This document shows, piece after piece, positions 6,392-11,891 of a DNA stretch of 11,891 bases. The stretch is from Clostridiales bacterium. GTDB taxonomy: Bacteria; Bacillota; Clostridia; WRLR01. The stretch's first letter is position 1. The number at the start of each line of letters is the position of its first letter. The stretch spans positions 1 to 11,891 of the forward strand of contig JAISFK010000095.1 in NCBI GenBank assembly GCA_031263625.1, read 5' to 3'. The position numbers and the translations under genes are program-made. The notes beneath the pieces are model-generated. The model had not been told where the DNA came from and did no database searches. It saw nothing but the letters and a program-made list of their open reading frames with translations.

Positions 6392-6406
6392 ACTATAAAA
6401 ACCGTG

Positions 6407-6442
6407 CAAAAGCGCCAAAAAACCGATAAATTTTATTTGGCG
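6407..6442 (-). terminator. Terminator-like hairpin after the response regulator gene
   Basis: On the minus strand CGCCAAA (6442-6436) pairs with TTTGGCG (6419-6413); further A/T pairs extend the stem beyond a T-T mismatch. A short CTTTT follows. It starts 8 nt past the regulator stop codon and lies just upstream of the binding-protein promoter, so it may insulate the regulatory genes from the transport genes. The T-tract is short, so some read-through is likely. Confidence 0.5.
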
Positions 6443-6449
6443 TTGCGTA

Positions 6450-7235
6450 TCAGCCGCGCCTCTTGCCGTGCACGGCGTTCACGTATTCCCTGGGACCCAT
6501 GCCGACAGTCTTGCGGAACAGGTGGCTGAAATACTTGGGGCTGCTGCCGTAGCCCACCTGCTCGGCCACCTGGCCCACGGACAGCCTGCCCTTGTCCGCC
6601 AGCAGCCACTGCGCCTTGCGGATGCGGAACGCCGAGAGATGCTCGGCAAAGCGCTGGCCGGTCTGCAACAGGAACTGGCGGCTCACGTAGTCCGGGTTCA
6701 TATACAGCACGGTTTCCGCGATGCCCTTCAGCGTGAGGCCGGGGTCCGCGTACCGGGCCTCCACTTGGTCGAGGATCTTTTGGACGTAATCGCTGTAGGC
6801 GCCCTCGGCGGCCTGGGCATAGTCCCCCGGCTGGGGCGGCAGCTGCTCCAGCCTGCGCCGGTCATGCACGCTGGCGGCGGCCTCCTTCACCGCCTGCACG
6901 ATATCGGCCTCGTTGCAGGGCTTGAGCAGGTAGTGGCGCACCTTTTCCGATATCGCCCTGTGGGCGTACTCGAAGCTCTCGTGCCCGGTGAGCAGGATGA
7001 ACTCCGTGCCAAGGCCGGCCTGCCGCGCCTTGGCGGCGAGCTCCAGGCCGGAAAATCCCGGCATGCGTATGTCCGCCAGAGCGATGTCGATTTTCTGGCC
7101 GGACAGGGCCTCCCAAGCCTCCAGCCCGTTTTTGCAGATGGCGGCGAGCTCGATTTCAAGGCTGTTCCAATCGATCAGCGTGGACACTGCCTCCCGTATG
7201 GTTCGCTCGTCGTCGGCAATCATCAGCTTCAGCAT
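6450..7235 (-). CDS. Response regulator with AraC-type DNA-binding domain (YesN-like)
   Basis: A 261-residue cytoplasmic regulator. The receiver domain (about 1-115) shows the acidic pair D8/D9, phosphoacceptor D55 in ALADIRMPG, T83 in LLTGH and K105 in LLKPC, so all key residues are present. The C-terminal part (about 150-257) carries two helix-turn-helix units: LTLKGIAETVLYMNPDYVSR and then LSVGQVAEQVGYGSSPKYFS, ending in FRKTVGMGPREYVNA. It is compact for the YesN family, where a longer linker is common. The ATG at 7235 has GAGG 8 nt upstream, within a duplicated 10-nt block. It lies downstream of the kinase gene and is presumably its partner, activating the binding-protein promoter near 6364-6391 and perhaps the divergent rhamnosidase. 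Confidence 0.95.
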   Translation of the reverse strand: MLKLMIADDERTIREAVSTLIDWNSLEIELAAICKNGLEAWEALSGQKIDIALADIRMPGFSGLELAAKARQAGLGTEFILLTGHESFEYAHRAISEKVRHYLLKPCNEADIVQAVKEAAASVHDRRRLEQLPPQPGDYAQAAEGAYSDYVQKILDQVEARYADPGLTLKGIAETVLYMNPDYVSRQFLLQTGQRFAEHLSAFRIRKAQWLLADKGRLSVGQVAEQVGYGSSPKYFSHLFRKTVGMGPREYVNAVHGKRRG

Positions 7236-7237
7236 AT

Positions 7238-7257
7238 AATGTTCCTCAATGTTCCTC
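7238..7257 (-). repeat. Duplicated Shine-Dalgarno block before the response regulator
   Basis: AATGTTCCTC occurs twice in perfect tandem (7238-7247 and 7248-7257). On the minus strand this reads GAGGAACATT twice, so the regulator gene has two Shine-Dalgarno copies, 8 and 18 nt from the ATG. Only the nearer is well placed. Confidence 0.85.
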
Positions 7258-7260
7258 TCA

Positions 7261-7342
7261 GAATATCAGGATCGCAGGATACTAGGATACCGAGCGCAGG
7301 ATACTAGGATACCAAAATATCGGGATATCAGAATATCAGGAT
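7261..7342. repeat. GGATAC-type repeats spanning the kinase stop codon
   Basis: CGCAGGATACTAGGATACC is exactly repeated at 7273-7291 and 7295-7313 (22-nt period). GAATATCAGGAT occurs at 7261-7272 and 7331-7342, bracketing the block. GGATAC appears five times. The right copy contains the kinase stop codon (TGA, complement of 7336-7338), so the array seems to be built from the kinase 3' end, filling most of the 100-bp gap before the regulator. Confidence 0.88.
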
Positions 7343-9300
7343 ACCCGGTAGGGCGCGCGGATCTCCGCCGTGGCCATGTCGCCCAGGTTATACAGGCGCA
7401 GCCCGGCCTGGCTCCCAAAGGCCAGCTCCAGCCGTTTCTCTATGTTCGCAAGCCCGGTGCCGTGCCCCTTGGGGGCGACGGCGCCGCTCCGCAGCTTGGC
7501 CAGCAGGTCGTCCTCAAAGCATGAGCCGTCGTTCTGGACGGTGATTATGATGCAATCGCCGCTGCGCCGCGCGGCGAGGAAAATCTGGCAGGCGCCGACG
7601 GCCCGCTCCATGCCGTAGGTGATGGCGTTTTCCACAATGGGCTGCAGCACCAGTTTGGGGACGAGGGCGTCCTGCAACGCCTCCGGCACGATCTGCGTGT
7701 ACGCCAGCCGCTCCTCGAAGCGGAACTTCTGGATGGCCATGTAGGTGTTCACAAGGCCCAGGGCCTCCGCCAAGGGGATCAGGCCGGCGTCCTCCCTCAG
7801 CGTGGCCTGCAAGAGCCGGCTGAGGGACTGCACCATGACGGAGATGTCGTCAGCGCCGATCATGCGGGCCTTCCAGTTCACCGTGGACAGGGTGTTGTAC
7901 AAAAAATGCGGGTTGATCTGCATCCGCAGCGCTTTCAGCTGGGCGTCCTTCATCAGAATCTGGTTGGTGTAGTCCCTCGTGATCAGCTCGCCGATTTCGC
8001 GGGCCATGCTGTCAAAGTGGCGGTATATGCGGCGGATCTCGTCGTCGGTGTCCGGCGCAAGGGCGCTTTCCCCGATATCCAGCGCCCCTGCGCCTTTCCT
8101 GGCGCCTTCTCCGATATTCAGCGCCCCTGCGCCTTTCCTGGTGCCTTCTCCGATATTCAGCGTCCCGGCGCTTTTCCTGGTATCCAGCGCTCCGGTTCTT
8201 TCCCCTGCCGCGTTCGGCGCCCCGGCGCTTTCCCCTGCGTCCGGCGCCAGGGCGCTCTCCAGCGGCATGTTCGGGGGCATGTTCGGGGCGTATTTGGCAA
8301 AATCGTCCATGCGCCGCGTAAGCGCGCTGAGGTGCCGCGTGATGCCGGAGGCGAGTGCCCGGCCGGCGAAAAATGTGGCGCCCAGGCCCGCCGCGAACAC
8401 CGCCGCCACCAGAAGCGCGGCCCGGCCGATGCTGCTGAATATGGCGTCGTAGGGCACGAGGCAGATATTCTTCCATCCATAGGCGGCGATCGCGTCCGAC
8501 GCGGCGAAGTACCTTCGCCCGTCCAGCCGGACGATCTGCCAAGCGGGGATGGCCTCCAGTATGTCCCGCCCGCCGCCGCGCGCCAGCTGGCCGGGGTCGT
8601 GCATCACCGTCCCCGTCGCGGCGTCGATGAGAACATGCGAAAGCCCGCCGTAGCGGCTGAGCGCGCCGCTGGAGGCCGCCAGGCCGGCCAGATCCACTTG
8701 GATCGCCAAAATGCCCAGAGTGTCCAGCCGCAGGTTGTCGATGCGCCGGATCTCCTTGACGAAGAACAGCCCGCGCTCCTGGGAAAAATCCGTCACGAGC
8801 CGGATGCCGCCCTCGCCCTCCAGCGCCCGCTCGCGCAGCGTTTCGTATACCCCCTCCGGCAGCTCCGCCGTTTTGGATGCGTTGGCGGAGAAGGCGTAGC
8901 GGCCCGTGCGGACGCTGATGTTGATCACATGGTTGCGCCTGTTGGCGGCGTAGAAGGTTTGCAGGGCGTAGTACACTTGGTTGTAGTCGCTGGCCGAGGG
9001 CCTGGCCGAATCCTTCAGCCTGGCCAAGTTGGCCTGGACGGCGCCGCTCTCCGAGATGGAGCGGGCCAGGGCGCCCACGCCGTCCAGCCGGTAGGCCATA
9101 TCGCCGGAGGAGAAGGAGAGGGAGTCTGCCAAGGCGCCGTAGGTGACATGGTTGTACGCCTGTGAGATGCTGCGCATCCCGAACAGGGCCGTCAGCATGA
9201 CGAGCGCCGCGCACAGCAGGACAGTGGCGTGGATTTTGTGTTTCAGCTTCCAGCGGGAAACGCGGAGCAGCTTTTGCGGCAGGGGTCGTAGCTTTGCCAA
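7336..9300 (-). CDS. YesM-type membrane sensor histidine kinase with expanded HAMP linker, TTG start
   Basis: A 654-residue two-pass kinase. The first membrane helix is near residues 24-44, an extracellular sensor region (probably dCache-like) spans about 45-285, and the second helix is near 292-316. The HAMP first helix follows (SGITRHLSALTRRMDDFAK) and the second begins at DDEIRRIYRHFDSM (419-432). Between them lies about 80 residues of repeats instead of the usual short connector. The His_kinase motif QINPHFLYNTL puts the phosphorylated His at 465. The ATPase domain has N558 in the N-box, NDG (590-592) and GHGTGLANI (612-620), all intact. The TTG at 9300 has AGGAGG 10 nt upstream. It senses an extracellular ligand, probably sugar-bound, and phosphorylates the AraC-type regulator encoded next. 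Transcription is divergent from the rhamnosidase gene. Confidence 0.95.
   Translation of the reverse strand: MAKLRPLPQKLLRVSRWKLKHKIHATVLLCAALVMLTALFGMRSISQAYNHVTYGALADSLSFSSGDMAYRLDGVGALARSISESGAVQANLARLKDSARPSASDYNQVYYALQTFYAANRRNHVINISVRTGRYAFSANASKTAELPEGVYETLRERALEGEGGIRLVTDFSQERGLFFVKEIRRIDNLRLDTLGILAIQVDLAGLAASSGALSRYGGLSHVLIDAATGTVMHDPGQLARGGGRDILEAIPAWQIVRLDGRRYFAASDAIAAYGWKNICLVPYDAIFSSIGRAALLVAAVFAAGLGATFFAGRALASGITRHLSALTRRMDDFAKYAPNMPPNMPLESALAPDAGESAGAPNAAGERTGALDTRKSAGTLNIGEGTRKGAGALNIGEGARKGAGALDIGESALAPDTDDEIRRIYRHFDSMAREIGELITRDYTNQILMKDAQLKALRMQINPHFLYNTLSTVNWKARMIGADDISVMVQSLSRLLQATLREDAGLIPLAEALGLVNTYMAIQKFRFEERLAYTQIVPEALQDALVPKLVLQPIVENAITYGMERAVGACQIFLAARRSGDCIIITVQNDGSCFEDDLLAKLRSGAVAPKGHGTGLANIEKRLELAFGSQAGLRLYNLGDMATAEIRAPYRVS
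8050..8260 (-). repeat. 39-nt in-frame repeats expanding the kinase HAMP connector
   Basis: Three adjacent 39-nt copies (8072-8110, 8111-8149, and a degenerate 8150-8188) encode 13-residue units such as GEGTRKGAGALNI. The first two differ at very few bases. The region is bracketed by near-identical 22-nt segments at 8050-8071 and 8239-8260 (two mismatches), both encoding ESALAPD on the minus strand. A 12-nt doublet at 8267-8289 (encoding PNMP twice) lies beyond. All units keep the frame, so the kinase is not broken. Confidence 0.9.
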
Positions 9301-9350
9301 GAATCGCAGTCCTCCTGACGTGGCGTTGGTTTCGGTGCGGCCCTATCAAA

Positions 9351-9379
9351 AAGATACACTAAACTTATGATTTTGTCCA
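9351..9379 (-). promoter_or_regulatory. Candidate promoter for the kinase-regulator genes
   Basis: On the minus strand TGGACA (9379-9374, 5/6 to consensus) is separated by exactly 17 bp from TATCTT (9356-9351, 4/6). Transcription would start near 9344, about 44 nt before the TTG start codon. It lies in the only AT-richer part of the divergent region. Confidence 0.5.
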
Positions 9380-9418
9380 CAGAAACTGGTTATGTTGCTC
9401 CAGCCCTTACCTTGGGCC

Positions 9419-9504
9419 ATGGCGGCGTGGTACAATGGGGCGTGGCGGAATGGCGCAACGGGGCATGGCAACGTGACGGCATGGCGGCGTGGCGCAACGG
9501 GGCA
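9419..9504. repeat. GGCGTGG/GGCGCAACGGGGC repeats in the divergent control region
   Basis: TGGCGCAACGGGGCA is repeated exactly at 9451-9465 and 9490-9504. CATGGCGGCGTGG occurs at 9419-9431 and 9480-9492. Further shorter GGCGTGGCG units run to about 9520. The stretch lies between the divergent start codons and probably forms part of the rhamnosidase leader. The reading frame is open through it, but no ribosome binding site supports translation from here. Confidence 0.85.
9428..9436 (+). promoter_or_regulatory. Candidate extended -10 promoter for the rhamnosidase
   Basis: TGGTACAAT matches the extended -10 form TGnTATAAT with one mismatch in the hexamer. No -35 at the right spacing is convincing, so an activator may be needed. 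The start site would be near 9443, leaving about 100 nt of repeat-bearing leader. Weak on sequence alone. Confidence 0.3.
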
Positions 9505-9546
9505 GGGCAGCGTGGCGCAATAAGGGAGCGGAGGCGAACTGCATAT

Positions 9547-11891
9547 ATGCGATACGAATTGCATGGCGGCGAATGGCACGGAAGCGAATGGCGTGGAAGC
9601 GAATTGCACGGAGGCGAATGGCACGGAAGCGAGGCGAAATGGATATCGGCGCCCTATCTGACCAATTTGGAGGCCAGCCGCGCCGCGCCCTATTTCCGCC
9701 GCGCGGTGCAGCTGAAAGGCCCCCTTGCGGCCGCCAGGCTCTATATCTGCGGACTGGGCTATCACGAGGCGTGGATCGAGGGCCGCCCGGTGTCGGAGGA
9801 TCTGCTGGAGCCCGCCTACACCAAATACGACAAGACCGTGTACTACAGCGAGTACGACGTGACGGGGCTGATTGAAGGCAGGCGGTTTGCCGTCGGGGTG
9901 ATTCTGGGCAATGGCTGGTACAACTATGCCGAGGCCGACGAGTGGGACGCGGCCAAGGCGAGCTGGCGGGCCTGGCCCAAGCTGCTGGCCGAGCTGCGCA
10001 TCGCGTATGCCGACGGCGGCAGCGAGCGCGTCGCGACCGGGACAGACTGGCTCTGCCGCAAAAGCCCGGTGGCGTACAACTGTATCCGCGCCGGCGAGGC
10101 GCACAACGCCCGGCTGGAAACGGAGGGCTGGAATCGCTGGGACTGCCCGGCGGACGGATGGGACGCCGCCATCGTCGCGCGGCCGCCGGGGGGGACGCTG
10201 CGCCCAAGGCGCATGCCGCCGGTGCGGGTGATGGAAACCCTGCCCTGCCAAAAGCTGTGGCAGAACCGGGACGGGAACTGGGTGTTCGATTTTGGGCAGA
10301 ACGTGGCGGGCAAGGCGCGGCTGACCATGCGCGGCCCCGTGGGCCAGCAGGTGGTGCTGCGCTACTCCGAAAGCCTGACCGAGGACGGCGCCCACGTGGA
10401 GCAGGGCTACCTGCGCGGCTTTGTGAAAAGCGGGGACTTCCAGACCGACCGCTACACCAAGGGCGGCAGCGGCGCCGAGAGCTGGGCCCCGCGGTTTGTG
10501 TACCACGGCTTTCGCTACGTGGAGGCGAGCGGCCTGGGCTGGCAGGTGGATCCGGAGGACGCCGTCGCGCTGGCGATGCGCACCGCCTTTGAGCGCACCG
10601 GCAGCCTGGAAACGTCGGACGGGGACCTGCAAACCGTGCAAAGGCTCTGCCATCGCAGCACCGTTTCCAACTTTATGTCCGTGCCCACCGACTGCCCCCA
10701 CCGGGAGAAAAACCCCTGGCTGGGGGACGCCGCCGTCGCCAGCGAGCAGATGCTGTACAACTACGGCTGCGAGGCCGCGCTGGAAAAATGGCTGGACGAC
10801 ATCGTGGACGCCCAGCGGCCCGACGGCGCCCTGCCCTGCATGGCCCCCACCGGCTCGTGGGGCTACAACTGGGGCAACGGGCCGGACTACGCCATGGCGC
10901 TGCCGGACATCGCGTGGGAGCTGTATGAGCGGAGCGGCGACAAGGCCCTGCTGGCCCGGTACTACCCGGCCATGCTGAGGCAGCTTGCATACATCGGCCG
11001 CATGGCGACGGGCCGCATCGCGGAGTACGGGGTGGGCGACTGGTGCGCCCCCTTCGATGGCGAGGCAATCTCGGCGAACATGGGCGCCTGCAAGGCCCCG
11101 CTGGCCCTGACGGACACGGCCTGCTACCACCGCCATGCGGTCGCCTCCGCGCGGGCGGCGGCGCTGCTGGGGCGGGACGCGGAGGCTGCGGACTGCTGGC
11201 GGCTTGCCGGCGAGATACGCGCCGCCTGGCGAGGGGCCTTCCTCGCGCCGGACGGCAGCGCGAAAATCAGCGGGGACTGCCAGACCAGCTACGCCTGCGC
11301 ACTGTACTACGGGCTTTTGGAGGAAGGCGAGCGCCCCGCCGCGCTGGCCCGCCTGGTCGGCGCGGTGGAGCGGGCGGGCTGCCACCCGGACTACGGGCTG
11401 CTGGGCAGCAAGTGGGTGCCACAGGCGCTGGGCGCGGCGGGCCGCGCCGACTTGGTGCATCGGCTGGCTGTGTGCAAGGGCTACCCCGGCTACCTGCACT
11501 GGGCCGAGCTGGGCCGCACGGCGCTGGGGGAGTGCTGGAACGGCAAGGGCTCCCAAAACCACTGCATGTTTTCCGACATCTCAGCCGCGCTGTACAAATA
11601 TGTGGCGGGCATCCGGTTCGAGGCGGGTGGCGGCGGGCGGCCCGGCATCCTGCTGCGGCCCTCCCTGCTGCCCGGCCTCCAGTGGCTGCGTTGCGCCTGC
11701 CAGAGCCGCTGGGGGCAAGTGCGGCTGGAGTGGCGGCACGGCCCGGAGCCGGGGCAAACCCGGCTGGAAATCAGCCTGCCGCCGGGCGCCCGCGCCCGCC
11801 TCGATTTGCCGGTGGAGTGGGAAGCGGAAGCGGAAGCGGGAGCGCCCGCCTTTTTGGAGGCGGGCGAGCACGCCTTCGCGGCGCGAATAAG
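9547..11891 (+). CDS. GH78 alpha-L-rhamnosidase, 3' end cut by window edge
   Basis: An open frame of 781 codons reaches the window edge without a stop. It removes terminal alpha-L-rhamnose from oligosaccharides or glycosides. Order: repeat-bearing N-terminus; a beta-sandwich region (AKWISAP, LYICGLGYHEAWIEG, GVILGNGWYN); VFDFGQNVAGKARL; then the (alpha/alpha)6 catalytic domain. TDCPHREKNPWLGD (381-394) carries D382, E387 and D394, and E662 in TALGECW is the likely general base, all by family analogy. A C-terminal beta domain (SRWGQVRLEW, then LDLPVEW) is nearly complete. No signal peptide is seen, so it should act in the cytoplasm on imported sugar. The ATG at 9547 has GGAGG 12 nt upstream. 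In-frame ATGs at 9481 and 9367 lack a ribosome binding site and would translate repeats. Divergent from the kinase gene. Confidence 0.93.
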   Translation, partial: MRYELHGGEWHGSEWRGSELHGGEWHGSEAKWISAPYLTNLEASRAAPYFRRAVQLKGPLAAARLYICGLGYHEAWIEGRPVSEDLLEPAYTKYDKTVYYSEYDVTGLIEGRRFAVGVILGNGWYNYAEADEWDAAKASWRAWPKLLAELRIAYADGGSERVATGTDWLCRKSPVAYNCIRAGEAHNARLETEGWNRWDCPADGWDAAIVARPPGGTLRPRRMPPVRVMETLPCQKLWQNRDGNWVFDFGQNVAGKARLTMRGPVGQQVVLRYSESLTEDGAHVEQGYLRGFVKSGDFQTDRYTKGGSGAESWAPRFVYHGFRYVEASGLGWQVDPEDAVALAMRTAFERTGSLETSDGDLQTVQRLCHRSTVSNFMSVPTDCPHREKNPWLGDAAVASEQMLYNYGCEAALEKWLDDIVDAQRPDGALPCMAPTGSWGYNWGNGPDYAMALPDIAWELYERSGDKALLARYYPAMLRQLAYIGRMATGRIAEYGVGDWCAPFDGEAISANMGACKAPLALTDTACYHRHAVASARAAALLGRDAEAADCWRLAGEIRAAWRGAFLAPDGSAKISGDCQTSYACALYYGLLEEGERPAALARLVGAVERAGCHPDYGLLGSKWVPQALGAAGRADLVHRLAVCKGYPGYLHWAELGRTALGECWNGKGSQNHCMFSDISAALYKYVAGIRFEAGGGGRPGILLRPSLLPGLQWLRCACQSRWGQVRLEWRHGPEPGQTRLEISLPPGARARLDLPVEWEAEAEAGAPAFLEAGEHAFAARI
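9556..9630 (+). repeat. Five 15-nt tandem repeats at the rhamnosidase N-terminus
   Basis: Five consecutive 15-nt units, such as GAATGGCACGGAAGC (identical at 9571-9585 and 9616-9630), directly follow the fourth codon. They encode five copies of E-[LW]-[HR]-G-[GS]. The sixth position diverges to EAKWISAP, the true start of the conserved rhamnosidase domain, so the repeat looks like an amplification of the boundary sequence. Confidence 0.92.

Noticed and set aside
8053..8289. Frameshift or broken kinase gene
   Set aside because: All repeats are multiples of three and the H-box, N-box and G-box motifs continue in the same frame.
9367..9546. N-terminal extension of the rhamnosidase from ATG 9367 or 9481
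   Set aside because: The frame is open, but neither ATG has a ribosome binding site, the sequence is repeat-derived, and the family does not need it. The ATG at 9547 follows GGAGG.
9346..11562. Long minus-strand open frame of 738 codons
   Set aside because: Antisense to the rhamnosidase, whose catalytic motifs and domain order are clear on the plus strand; the antisense product is Ala/Gly/Arg/His-rich without recognisable domains.

Overview
The window looks like a carbohydrate-uptake locus from a GC-rich (roughly 60-65% by eye) bacterium of Bacillota type. Clear GGAGG-type ribosome binding sites, a lipobox-bearing binding protein, a YesM/YesN-type two-component pair and LplB/LplC-like sugar permeases point to Clostridia or Paenibacillaceae. 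A spirochaete with the same gene kit cannot be excluded. No ribosomal, phage, transposon, tRNA or CRISPR sequence was seen.

Layout. (1) 1-1083 (+): an ATPase with a DUF4143 C-terminal domain, cut at its 5' end by the window edge, convergent with (2) 1105-2124 (-): a DUF6282-type amidohydrolase-like protein. (3) 2125-2608: gene-free. It holds a near-consensus promoter for the amidohydrolase, an array of 11-nt repeats just upstream of it, a cluster of DnaA-box-like sites and a terminator candidate for the permease genes. (4) 2609-3451 and 3465-4397 (-): two sugar ABC permeases. (5) 4398-4769: gene-free, filled with short repeats and GC-rich inverted repeats. (6) 4770-6314 (-): the sugar-binding lipoprotein. 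(7) 6315-6449: a terminator-like hairpin, then an extended -10 promoter with an overlapping palindrome. (8) 6450-7235 (-): AraC-type response regulator. (9) 7336-9300 (-): YesM-type sensor kinase. (10) 9301-9546: divergent control region. (11) 9547-11891 (+): a GH78 alpha-L-rhamnosidase running off the right edge.

Working model: the membrane kinase senses a sugar outside the cell and phosphorylates the regulator, which activates the binding-protein/permease genes. Rhamnose-containing oligosaccharides enter by the ABC transporter (its ATPase is not encoded here, as usual for this class) and the divergent rhamnosidase, which shows no signal peptide, cuts them in the cytoplasm. The amidohydrolase's role is unknown.

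The most unusual feature is a load of short imperfect tandem repeats, a different family at almost every gene boundary. Several copy functional boundary elements: the 3' end and stop codon of the binding-protein and kinase genes, the Shine-Dalgarno/start region of the binding-protein gene, and the Shine-Dalgarno of the regulator gene. Others lie in frame inside genes (kinase HAMP linker, amidohydrolase loop, rhamnosidase and permease N-termini). Units of 15 nt recur at four separate places. I found no clearly new enzymatic or defence system; this repeat behaviour is the strongest candidate for something undescribed.
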